From Oscillospiraceae bacterium (GTDB lineage Bacteria > Bacillota > Clostridia > Oscillospirales > Oscillospiraceae), in NCBI GenBank assembly GCA_016293865.1, contig JAEDDG010000014.1, forward strand, positions 1 to 42,485: DNA of 42,485 nucleotides, given 5' to 3'. A program made the position numbers and the translations under genes. Positions 32,741 to 39,817 of this stretch are shown here, piece by piece. The first letter of the stretch is position 1, and each line of letters begins with the position of its first letter. The notes beneath the pieces were generated by a model. That model was not told the DNA's origin, made no database searches, and saw nothing but the letters and a program-made list of their open reading frames with translations.

Positions 32741-32778
32741 AAAAGCCGCCGGCGCTGCACAGAGCGCCGGCGGCTTTT
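32741..32778. terminator. rho-independent terminator of nrdG
   Basis: A perfect 16-bp GC-rich stem (32741-32756 with 32763-32778) with A4 and T4 at the ends. It lies 39 bases after the nrdG stop on the minus strand. Confidence 0.88.
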
Positions 32779-32817
32779 CAGTTTTCTGATTCAGGATGGA
32801 TACTGCGGCCGGATGGA

Positions 32818-33342
32818 TTACGCCTCATCCCACAGGATAACTTCGCCCGCCGCCCTCGTCTTTTTCAGATCAATGATCCGCTGGTTGGAGGAGCCGCGGA
32901 AGCGCAGGGAAATATCCTTTTTCGCCTCCACAAACCTGCCGTCCACCAGCACATCCACCAGATTCAGCACATCGTCCGTAACCTCGCAGCGCGGATGGCC
33001 GCCCTCCTGCCGCAGCTCCTCCAGCGTGAAGCCGGAATAGGCCCAGATGGTTTTTTCCGGACGCTCCGCCCGGACGCGCCGCAGGAACGGAAGCAGCGCC
33101 CGCTGGTTTTCCGGCTCAAAAGGCTCCCCGCCCAAAAGCGTCAGTCCGTTGATATATGCCGGCTCCAGAAGCCGGAGGACCGTCTCCTCCGTCTCCTCTG
33201 TAAAGGGCTGCCCATAGTGGAAATCCCACGTTTCGGGCTGAAAGCAATGCTCACAGTGGTTGGTGCAGCCTGAAACAAACAGCGTAACCCGCACGCCGAT
33301 TCCGTTGGCAATGTCGCAGTTTTTGATTTCTCCGTAGTACAT
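32818..33342 (-). CDS. nrdG: anaerobic ribonucleotide reductase activating protein
   Basis: A 174-residue radical-SAM enzyme that installs the glycyl radical on NrdD. The cluster motif is C-x3-C-x2-C in SGCTNHCEHCF, followed by GGEPF. Length and the YGEIKNCDIANGIGVR start are typical. ATG 33342 follows GGGAGG. It lies 57 bp downstream of nrdD, with a terminator in the gap. Confidence 0.96.
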   Translation of the reverse strand: MYYGEIKNCDIANGIGVRVTLFVSGCTNHCEHCFQPETWDFHYGQPFTEETEETVLRLLEPAYINGLTLLGGEPFEPENQRALLPFLRRVRAERPEKTIWAYSGFTLEELRQEGGHPRCEVTDDVLNLVDVLVDGRFVEAKKDISLRFRGSSNQRIIDLKKTRAAGEVILWDEA

Positions 33343-33357
33343 GCGTGTTCCTCCCGT

Positions 33358-33385
33358 AAAAAAGGGGCATCCTGCCGGACGCCCC
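33358..33385 (-). terminator. rho-independent terminator between nrdD and nrdG
   Basis: Minus strand: GGGGC-g-TCC, GGCA, GGA-t-GCCCC followed by six T. It stops 15 bases before the nrdG start, so most nrdD transcripts would end before nrdG. Confidence 0.8.
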
Positions 33386-33399
33386 TCTCCTCATACTGT

Positions 33400-35559
33400 T
33401 TACAGATGCATGACGCGTTCCTTGATTTCTTGTGTGCGTCCCTGATTCCAGAACTGTGTGCCGATATAACCGCAGGTACGGCGGGCCACATTCATGGTAT
33501 CCTGATCCTGATTCCCGCACTGCGGGCATGTCCACACGAGTTTTCCGTCCTGCTCGCGGATTTCAATTTCCCCGTCCCAGCCGCAGCGCTGGCAATAGTC
33601 GCTCTTTGTGTTCAGCTCCGCATACATGATGTTGTCATAGATAAACCGGATCACCTGCAAAACCGCTTCCAGGTTGTTCTGCATGTTGGGAACTTCCACA
33701 TAGCTGATCGCGCCGCCGGTGGACAGCGCCTGGAACTGCGCCTCAAAGCGAAGCTTTTCAAACGCGTCGATTTTTTCCGTCACATGGACGTGATAGCTGT
33801 TGGTGATGTAGCCCTTGTCCGTCACGCCCTCAATAACCCCGAAGCGGCGCTGGAGGCATTTGGCAAACTTGTAAGTGGTGGACTCCAGCGGCGTGCCGTA
33901 AATGCCGAAGGCAATGGATGTTTCCTTCTTCCAGCGTTCACAGGCTGCGTTCATATATTTCATGATGTCCAGGGCAAACGGCGTGGCTGTCGGATCCGTA
34001 TGGGATTTTCCGGTCATATACCGCACGCACTCGCACAGGCCGGCATAGCCCAGCGAGATGGTGGAATAGCCGCCCACCAGCAGCTTGTCGATGGGCTCGC
34101 CTTTTTTCAGGCGCGCACATGCGCCGTACTGCCACAGGATCGGCGCGGCGTCAGACAGCGTGCCCTTCAGCCGCTCATGCCGGCACATCAGCGCACGGTA
34201 GCACAGATCAAGGCGCTCATCAAAAATCTTCCAGAATTTCTCCAGATTTCCGCCGGACGAAAGGGCAATGTCCACCAGGTTCAGCGTTACGACGCCCTGA
34301 TTGAAGCGGCCGTAGAACTTGTAGTTGCCGTTTTCGTCCTTCCAGGGAGACAGCGCGCTGCGGCAGCCCATGACCGGGAAGCAGTTGCCTTCCTTGAGCT
34401 CCTTCATTTTCTTTTCGGAGATGTAATCCGGAACCAGGCGCTTGGCCGAGCATTTGGCCGCAAGCTTTGTCAGATAATAATACGGAGAATCCGGATGAAT
34501 GTTGTCCTCCTCCAGCACATAGATGAGTTTCGGGAAGGCGGGCGTCACCCACACGCCCTTTTCATTCTTGACGCCCTGGTAGCGCTGCTCCAGGACTTCC
34601 TCAATCACAATTGCCAGATCTTTCTTTTCCTGCTCGTTTTTCGCCTCGCCCAGGTACATGAATACGGTGACAAAAGGCGCCTGGCCGTTTGTGGTCAGCA
34701 GCGTAACCACCTGGTACTGGATGGTCTGTACGCCGCGGCGGATTTCATCGCGCAGGCGCTCTTCCACCAGCGCATGGATCTTCCCGTCGGACGCATCCGC
34801 ACCGAGCGTCTCAACCTCATGCAGGACCTGCTGGCGGATCTTATCCCGGCTTACTTGGACAAACGGCGCCAGATGCGCAAGGGAGATGGACTGTCCGCCG
34901 TACTGGTTGGACGCCACCTGGGCAATAATCTGCGTGGCGATGTTGCAGGCCGTGGAAAAGCTGTGGGGGCGCTCAATCAGCGTGCCGGTAATCACAGTTC
35001 CGTTCTGGAGCATATCCTCCAGGTTCACCAGGTCGCAGTTGTGCATATGCTGCGCAAAATAGTCCGAATCATGGAAGTGGATAATTCCCTCATTATGCGC
35101 TTCCACAATATCCGGAGGCAGAAGAATCCGGTTGGTGATATCCTTGGAAACCTCGCCGGCCATGTAGTCGCGCTGCGTTGAGTTGACCACCGGGTTTTTG
35201 TTGGAGTTCTCCTGCTTGGCCTCCTCGTTGTTGCACTCGATCAGGCTCAGGATCTTGTCGTCCGTCGTATTGGCGTGACGCACCAGCGCACGGGTATACC
35301 GGTAAGTGATGTATGCCTTCGCAACCTCAAACGCGCCGTGCGCCATGATCTGATGCTCAACCATGTCCTGAACCTCTTCCACACTGGGAGAGCGGCCCAG
35401 CTGCTCGCACGAAAGAACCACGCTTTCTGCAATCCGCTGGATCTGCACAGCAGTCATCCTGTTATGCTCTTCAACGGCTTCGTTGGCCTTTGTAATCGCA
35501 ATAATAATCTTGGTAATGTCAAATATGGCCTCCGAGCCGTTGCGCTTGATAATCTTCAT
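33400..35559 (-). CDS. nrdD: anaerobic (class III) ribonucleoside-triphosphate reductase
   Basis: 719 residues. An N-terminal ATP-cone domain (KIIKRNGSEAIFDITKI, about 1-95) handles allosteric control, followed by the 10-stranded barrel. A Zn-binding CxxC pair (YCQRCG and CPQCG) and the glycyl-radical motif RTCGYIG (694-700) lie near the C-terminus. It reduces NTPs to dNTPs under anaerobic conditions, using the radical generated by NrdG. The start at 35559 follows GAGGG. The promoter is covered by paired NrdR boxes. Confidence 0.97.
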   Translation of the reverse strand: MKIIKRNGSEAIFDITKIIIAITKANEAVEEHNRMTAVQIQRIAESVVLSCEQLGRSPSVEEVQDMVEHQIMAHGAFEVAKAYITYRYTRALVRHANTTDDKILSLIECNNEEAKQENSNKNPVVNSTQRDYMAGEVSKDITNRILLPPDIVEAHNEGIIHFHDSDYFAQHMHNCDLVNLEDMLQNGTVITGTLIERPHSFSTACNIATQIIAQVASNQYGGQSISLAHLAPFVQVSRDKIRQQVLHEVETLGADASDGKIHALVEERLRDEIRRGVQTIQYQVVTLLTTNGQAPFVTVFMYLGEAKNEQEKKDLAIVIEEVLEQRYQGVKNEKGVWVTPAFPKLIYVLEEDNIHPDSPYYYLTKLAAKCSAKRLVPDYISEKKMKELKEGNCFPVMGCRSALSPWKDENGNYKFYGRFNQGVVTLNLVDIALSSGGNLEKFWKIFDERLDLCYRALMCRHERLKGTLSDAAPILWQYGACARLKKGEPIDKLLVGGYSTISLGYAGLCECVRYMTGKSHTDPTATPFALDIMKYMNAACERWKKETSIAFGIYGTPLESTTYKFAKCLQRRFGVIEGVTDKGYITNSYHVHVTEKIDAFEKLRFEAQFQALSTGGAISYVEVPNMQNNLEAVLQVIRFIYDNIMYAELNTKSDYCQRCGWDGEIEIREQDGKLVWTCPQCGNQDQDTMNVARRTCGYIGTQFWNQGRTQEIKERVMHL

Positions 35560-35600
35560 TGAATGACCCTCGTCTCATTGTAAAGTCCGGCATTCGCGCA

Positions 35601-35648
35601 ATACAAGATATTGTGCGCTGTACACGATGATAATAGCATATATAGTCA
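35601..35648 (-). promoter_or_regulatory. tandem NrdR boxes
   Basis: Box A at 35601-35616 (ATACAAGATATTGTGC, 13 of 16 positions match the consensus ACACwATATATwGTGT) and box B at 35633-35648 (ATAGCATATATAGTCA, about 11 of 16). Their centres are 32 bp apart, about three helical turns, as known for NrdR, the ATP/dATP-sensing repressor of nrd genes. Box B overlaps the -10 and spacer; box A lies downstream of the transcription start. Confidence 0.75.
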
Positions 35649-35658
35649 CATGTGTCAA
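35630..35658 (-). promoter_or_regulatory. promoter of nrdD-nrdG
   Basis: Minus strand: TTGACA (35658-35653), 17 bases, TATTAT (35635-35630). A near-perfect sigma-A promoter. Confidence 0.85.
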
Positions 35659-35726
35659 GGTTCAAATTCAACGGAAACAGCCGCCCGGAAGGTGCGCGGC
35701 GGCAGGCCGATCCCCGCCGCGCAGCA

Positions 35727-35759
35727 AAAAAGCGGAAGGGGCGCACCCTTCCGCTTTTT
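35727..35759. terminator. rho-independent terminator after the UroD-family gene
   Basis: AAAAAGCGGAAGGG (35727-35740) pairs perfectly with 35746-35759 around GCGCA; on the minus strand the stem ends in a T-run. Confidence 0.9.
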
Positions 35760-35768
35760 GTCCTGTAC

Positions 35769-36830
35769 TCAGTAAATATACCTGTGTTTTTCCACACAGC
35801 GGGCAATTTCCCGGACATTTTCCGGATTTGCACTCAGCGGCACGCTGTTGGAGTCCGAGATGATGTAGCCGCCGCCGGGGCCCAGAACACGGATCCGGTC
35901 CTCAACAACCGCGTCGATCTCCTCGGGCGTGGCGTCCGTCATACAGTGGTCAATGTCCACATTGCCGACCAGACAGAGGCGCTTGCCCCATTTTTCCTTC
36001 AGCTCATGCAGATCCATGGCGCCCGGTTCCAGCGGATGCAGGCCGCTCATGCCCAGTGTGGACAGGTCTTCCAGCGCAGGCAGAAGGTTGCCGTCGCTGT
36101 GGAAAATCCAGGGCACTGTGATGTGCGCCGCCGCCTTCTGCAGATCCGGCAGGAAAAATTCACGCAGGACCTTGTTGGAAAACAGCGGGCTTGACTTAAA
36201 CGCCATATCATCGAAATCCCACAGGAAGTCAAAGCCGCATTCAATCAGATTGTCAATCAGCCGGCTCACCCACTGTGCATACATACGCACTGTTTCCTTG
36301 ACAAAGTCCGGCTCATCATAGACATTATAGGAGAATTCCTCAATGCTCATGGAATTGAGCGTGGGTGCAATGCCGAGACGGATACGGCAGTAAAGCGCAA
36401 ACTCGCCCTTATACCGGGAAACAAACTTCCGCGCCGGGTCATACAGGCGGTCGTCATCCACATCCGGCATGTTCTTTTTGACCTGCTCCAGAATCTCCGG
36501 CGAAGTCAGCAGGCTCTTCTTAATGTAAATTGTGCCGTCCGGCGTGGTGTCCACATCGGCAACCATCGGCGTCATATACTGCATACCGATGGCATCCAGT
36601 CCCAAAAGCCGGGCGACGCGGGCGTCGGTGCACTCCGCCGGTTCCATAAAGAACTTCTCATCCGGCCGGAAGGTGGGCGCCCAGTCCGCCTTTTTCGGCT
36701 CATACTCATAAGTAATTTTCTCGCCCAAAAGGGCTTCACGGATGCGTTTGTCAATAAAGCCGAACATGAATGGAACCTTGTCCGGCTGGCCGCCCCGCAG
36801 GGCTGTCAATACCCGTTCCGGAGAATTCAT
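35769..36830 (-). CDS. uroporphyrinogen decarboxylase (UroD/MtaA) family protein
   Basis: 353 residues of the UroD/MtaA/CmuA barrel superfamily, recognised by the N-terminal PERVLTALRGGQPDKVPFMFGF, the central VPWIFHSDGN strand (where MtaA-type methyltransferases have a His-x-Cys Zn ligand) and LCLVGNVDIDH near the C-terminus. The Zn-ligand Cys after His is not seen, so it is probably neither a classical corrinoid methyltransferase nor the haem enzyme HemE, which would be accompanied by other hem genes. Function is unknown. ATG 36830 follows GGAGG; a GTG 12 bases upstream overlaps that site. It is divergent from the sugar-acid operon, with paired operators between. Confidence 0.82.
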   Translation of the reverse strand: MNSPERVLTALRGGQPDKVPFMFGFIDKRIREALLGEKITYEYEPKKADWAPTFRPDEKFFMEPAECTDARVARLLGLDAIGMQYMTPMVADVDTTPDGTIYIKKSLLTSPEILEQVKKNMPDVDDDRLYDPARKFVSRYKGEFALYCRIRLGIAPTLNSMSIEEFSYNVYDEPDFVKETVRMYAQWVSRLIDNLIECGFDFLWDFDDMAFKSSPLFSNKVLREFFLPDLQKAAAHITVPWIFHSDGNLLPALEDLSTLGMSGLHPLEPGAMDLHELKEKWGKRLCLVGNVDIDHCMTDATPEEIDAVVEDRIRVLGPGGGYIISDSNSVPLSANPENVREIARCVEKHRYIY

Positions 36831-36845
36831 ATTTACCTCCACAAA

Positions 36846-36859
36846 CCGCAGATCTGCGG
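36846..36859. promoter_or_regulatory. palindrome in the UroD-family leader
   Basis: The perfect 14-base palindrome CCGCAGATCTGCGG lies between the -10 box and the ribosome site of the minus-strand gene; a candidate operator. Confidence 0.4.
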
Positions 36860-36875
36860 CAAAATTTATGTATAG

Positions 36876-36904
36876 ATTATAGACCTTCTTCTTTCGAATT
36901 CCAA
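36876..36904 (-). promoter_or_regulatory. promoter of the UroD-family gene
   Basis: Minus strand: TTGGAA (36904-36899), 17 bases, TATAAT (36881-36876). Confidence 0.7.
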
Positions 36905-36974
36905 TAGTATTTTTTGATTATTCTTTTTGTTTTTGTATTTCCTTTTGTTTTTTGCCGCTGACTGTGAAAATTCC

Positions 36975-37003
36975 TTGAAATGACGGCGGTACAACCTTAT
37001 AAT
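36975..37003 (+). promoter_or_regulatory. promoter of the sugar-acid operon
   Basis: TTGAAA (36975-36980), 17 bases, perfect TATAAT (36998-37003), 60 bases before the dehydrogenase start. Confidence 0.8.
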
Positions 37004-37008
37004 AATTT

Positions 37009-37020
37009 TTGTTATAACAA
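37009..37020 (+). promoter_or_regulatory. candidate operator at the transcription start (GntR/FadR-like)
   Basis: The perfect 12-base palindrome TTGTTATAACAA overlaps the expected start of transcription. The outer TnGT...ACnA pattern resembles operators of FadR-type GntR repressors, which often control sugar-acid catabolism. Confidence 0.5.
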
Positions 37021-37062
37021 GCGCAATTCCTGTTCGATCAAAAATTCTGGAGGGTTCACATT

Positions 37063-38025
37063 ATGAGTCAATTCAAAGTCTGCGTCACGGACGCCCGGCA
37101 TACCTCTTACGACATTGAAAAGGAAGCCATTGAAAAAATCGGCGGCGAGCTGGTGCTCTGCAACTGCGCCACCGAGGACGATCTGATCGCCCAGTGCGCC
37201 GACGCCGACGCTCTGCTCCTCGACCAGGCGCCGATGACTGCCAAAGCCATTCAGGCTCTGAAAAAATGCAGATGCATCAACCGTTACGGCGTCGGTTACG
37301 ACAACGTAGACGTGGACGCCGCCACTGCCGCCGGCATTCAGGTCACCTATGTGCCGGATTACTGCGCAGAGGACGTCTCGGACCATGCGCTGGCGCTGCT
37401 TCTGTGCTGCCTGCGGCAGATTCCCCTGCGGGACCGGAAAATCCGTCAGGGCGCGTGGAACATCCACGAAACCGGATTCCGTCTGAAGGGAAAAACGCTG
37501 GGCCTGATGGGCTTTGGCCGCATTGCACAGGCTCTGGCGCGCAAGTGCGTGGGGTTCGGCTTTGAAAAAATCATGACCTATGACCCCTACATTCCGGACG
37601 CCGTATGCGAAAAGGCCGGCGTCATCAAGGCCTCCATGGAAGACGTCCTGGCCCAGTCCGACTTTATCAGCCTTCATATGCCCGTAACGCCGGAGACCCG
37701 CCGCATGATCAACGCGGAGACCCTGGCGCTTGTAAAGCCCACCGCCATTCTGATCAACACCGCCCGCGGCGCGCTGGTGGATGACGCCGCTCTTGCAAAG
37801 GCAATCAGTGAAGGCCGTCTTCTGTACGCCGGTCTGGACACGCACGGCAAAGAGCCGGTCAGCGCCGACTGCCCCTACCGCGAGCTGGAGCATGTGTTCC
37901 TGACCGATCACACCGGATACAGCACTGTGGAGGGCGTCATTGAGCTGAAAACAAAGTCCGCGCAGAATATTGTGGACGTGCTCACCGGCAAGGCGCCTGC
38001 CTACCCGGTCAATCATCTGGGCTGA
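37063..38025 (+). CDS. D-2-hydroxyacid dehydrogenase, CtBP-like
   Basis: A 320-residue NAD(P)-dependent oxidoreductase. The nucleotide motif GLMGFGRIAQALA has Ala at the third glycine position. The catalytic set is R in NTARGALVDDAAL, E in the GKEPVSAD segment and H in LTDHTGYSTVEG; the HTGY-type motif is typical of the CtBP/phosphoglycerate dehydrogenase-like subgroup. It is the first gene of an operon with 2-keto-3-deoxygluconate kinase and KDPG aldolase, so it may oxidise or reduce a sugar acid that feeds 2-keto-3-deoxygluconate; this is inference. It starts at ATG 37063 behind TGGAGG and is followed 20 bp later by the kinase. Confidence 0.9.
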   Translation: MSQFKVCVTDARHTSYDIEKEAIEKIGGELVLCNCATEDDLIAQCADADALLLDQAPMTAKAIQALKKCRCINRYGVGYDNVDVDAATAAGIQVTYVPDYCAEDVSDHALALLLCCLRQIPLRDRKIRQGAWNIHETGFRLKGKTLGLMGFGRIAQALARKCVGFGFEKIMTYDPYIPDAVCEKAGVIKASMEDVLAQSDFISLHMPVTPETRRMINAETLALVKPTAILINTARGALVDDAALAKAISEGRLLYAGLDTHGKEPVSADCPYRELEHVFLTDHTGYSTVEGVIELKTKSAQNIVDVLTGKAPAYPVNHLG

Positions 38026-38045
38026 ATGCCCGCTGGAGGCAGAAC

Positions 38046-39008
38046 ATGAACAAAAAACGGATTTTGACCGCCGGAGAACCCATGGGTCTTTTCATCGCCC
38101 AGGAAGAGGCTCTTCTGGAGGATGTGCGCCACTACATGACTTCCGTGGCCGGCGCTGAATTCAACGTGGCCGTCGGCCTGACCCGGCTCGGCCATGAAGT
38201 CGGTTATATGACAAAGCTGGGAACCGATCCCTTCGGCCGCCAGATTGTCAAGATGATGAACGCCAACGGGATCGACACCTCCCTGACCACACTGACCGAT
38301 CAGTACCGCACCGGCTTCATGCTCAAAAGCAAGACAAGCAGCGGCGATCCGGATATTTACTATTACCGCAAGGGCTCTGCATCCTCGACGCTCTGCCCCG
38401 CTGATCTGGACCGGCTGGATCTGTCCCAATGGGACGCCGTACATGTGACCGGCATTCTGCCCGCCACGTCAGAAACGGCGCTGGCCGCCACCATCTGCCT
38501 GATGAAAAAAGCCCACGCCGCCGGCCTTCCAGTGTTTTTCGACCCGAACCTGCGGCCGCAGCTGTGGCCGGACCAGGCCACCATGGTGCAGAAAATCAAC
38601 GAGATGGCCGCGCTGGCCGATTACGTGCTGCCCGGTGAAAACGAGGGAAAAATCCTCTGCGGCAGCGCCGATCCCCAGGTCATCGGCCGGTTCTACCTGG
38701 ATCTGGGCGTCAGGGCGGTCATCGTGAAGACCGGTGCGGACGGCGCATGGATCATCCGCAGCAGCGGGAGTACGCATGTACCCGCCTTTATTGCCAGAGA
38801 AATCGTGGATACCGTGGGCGCAGGTGACGGCTTTGCCGCGGGCGTCATCAGCGGTCTGATGGAAGATCTCAGTCTGGAGGACGCCGTTGTGCGCGGAAAC
38901 GCCATCGGAACCATTCAGATCATGCATGTCAGTGACAACGAGGGCCTGCCCACCAGAGACGAGCTGGCGCGCTTCATGCAGGAAACGCCCCGCCAGCCGG
39001 AGAAATGA
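38046..39008 (+). CDS. kdgK: 2-keto-3-deoxygluconate kinase (PfkB family)
   Basis: 320 residues. PfkB sugar-kinase signatures are present: an N-terminal GGxP-like EPMGLF start, AGAEFNVAVGLTRLG near residue 35-50 and the C-terminal anion-hole motif DTVGAGDGFAAG with catalytic D261. It phosphorylates 2-keto-3-deoxygluconate to KDPG, the substrate of the aldolase encoded next. The specific substrate is inferred from sequence similarity and the neighbouring KDPG aldolase. ATG 38046 follows a GGAGG. Its stop overlaps the possible ATG at 39005. Confidence 0.9.
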   Translation: MNKKRILTAGEPMGLFIAQEEALLEDVRHYMTSVAGAEFNVAVGLTRLGHEVGYMTKLGTDPFGRQIVKMMNANGIDTSLTTLTDQYRTGFMLKSKTSSGDPDIYYYRKGSASSTLCPADLDRLDLSQWDAVHVTGILPATSETALAATICLMKKAHAAGLPVFFDPNLRPQLWPDQATMVQKINEMAALADYVLPGENEGKILCGSADPQVIGRFYLDLGVRAVIVKTGADGAWIIRSSGSTHVPAFIAREIVDTVGAGDGFAAGVISGLMEDLSLEDAVVRGNAIGTIQIMHVSDNEGLPTRDELARFMQETPRQPEK

Positions 39009-39010
39009 CC

Positions 39011-39664
39011 ATGGACATTGTCAAGCTCCTTCACAGCGTCGGTATTGTTCCCGTCATTAAAATGGATACGCCGGAGCACGCGGTGCCCCTTGCCCGCGCC
39101 CTGGCGGACGGCGGCCTGCCAGCCGCCGAAATCACCTTCCGCAGCGACGCGGCGGCTGAATCCATCCACCGGATCAAGGCTGCTGTGCCGGACATCTTCC
39201 TGTGTGCCGGCACGGTACTGACGCCGCAGCAGGCTCAGCAGGCGGCAGAGGCCGGCGCGCAGGCCATTGTCAGCCCCGGTCTGAATGAGGAAACCGTGCG
39301 TTGGTGCACTGCAGCCGGAATCCCCGTCATTCCCGGCTGCGCAACACCCACGGAAGTCGAGGCCTGCATGCGTCTCGGACTCAGCCTTGTCAAGCTGTTT
39401 CCCGCGCAGGTCGTCGGCGGCACAGCCATGCTGAAGGCGCTGGCGGGGCCGTACGCCGCCATGCGCTTTATGCCCACCGGCGGCATCAAGCCGGAAAACG
39501 CAGCGGACTACCTGCGTCTGAAAAATGTCGCCGCATGCGGCGGCACATGGATCGTTCCGGGCAATCTGCTTGCGGCGGAACGCTTCGATGAAATCCGGCA
39601 GATCGCCGCAGCCGCGGCCGCACTGCGCGACCGGGTATATGCGGAAGCAAACTGCGCACTCTGA
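39011..39664 (+). CDS. eda: KDPG/KHG aldolase
   Basis: 217 residues. It splits 2-keto-3-deoxy-6-phosphogluconate into pyruvate and glyceraldehyde 3-phosphate and completes the pathway with the kinase upstream. Schiff-base K128 (SLVKLFPAQ), E40 and R44 (AEITFRS) match the active site of E. coli Eda. ATG 39011 was preferred because GGAG lies 8 bases upstream; the ATG at 39005 overlaps the kinase stop (ATGA) but is only 2 bases from that site. The cluster resembles the lower part of hexuronate or ketogluconate degradation. Confidence 0.94.
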   Translation: MDIVKLLHSVGIVPVIKMDTPEHAVPLARALADGGLPAAEITFRSDAAAESIHRIKAAVPDIFLCAGTVLTPQQAQQAAEAGAQAIVSPGLNEETVRWCTAAGIPVIPGCATPTEVEACMRLGLSLVKLFPAQVVGGTAMLKALAGPYAAMRFMPTGGIKPENAADYLRLKNVAACGGTWIVPGNLLAAERFDEIRQIAAAAAALRDRVYAEANCAL

Positions 39665-39667
39665 AAA

Positions 39668-39703
39668 AAGCCCCGGCTGAAGACTGTCCTTCCGCCGGGG
39701 CTT
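39668..39703. terminator. rho-independent terminator between convergent genes
   Basis: AAGCCCCGGC (39668-39677) pairs with GCCGGGGCTT (39694-39703), 16-base loop. The A-run on the left gives a U-tract on the minus strand; on the plus strand the U-tract is weak. Confidence 0.7.
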
Positions 39704-39757
39704 GCTGTATGCATAAAAACCGCCGGCACAACACATTTGCGAAGGCGGCGCAGAACA

Positions 39758-39787
39758 AAACCGGCGCAGCCAGGTGCTGCGCCGGTT
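39758..39787. terminator. rho-independent terminator of the NagB-like gene
   Basis: A 13-bp perfect stem, AAACCGGCGCAGC (39758-39770) with GCTGCGCCGGTTT (39775-39787 region), loop of 5 bases. Minus-strand T-tract follows. Confidence 0.85.
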
Positions 39788-39817
39788 TAAATATGCAGGA
39801 GATTTCCGCTTCGCCGC

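Noticed and set aside
33406..35181. A 591-codon open frame opposite nrdD.
   Set aside because: Antisense shadow: nrdD is unambiguous by ATP-cone, zinc and glycyl-radical motifs.
35769..36830. Assignment as HemE (haem biosynthesis).
   Set aside because: No other hem genes nearby, and the sequence resembles the wider UroD/MtaA family rather than HemE.
37063..38025. Assignment of the hydroxyacid dehydrogenase as SerA, paired with serC.
   Set aside because: It is 3 kb from serC, in an operon with kdgK and eda, and lacks a C-terminal ACT domain.
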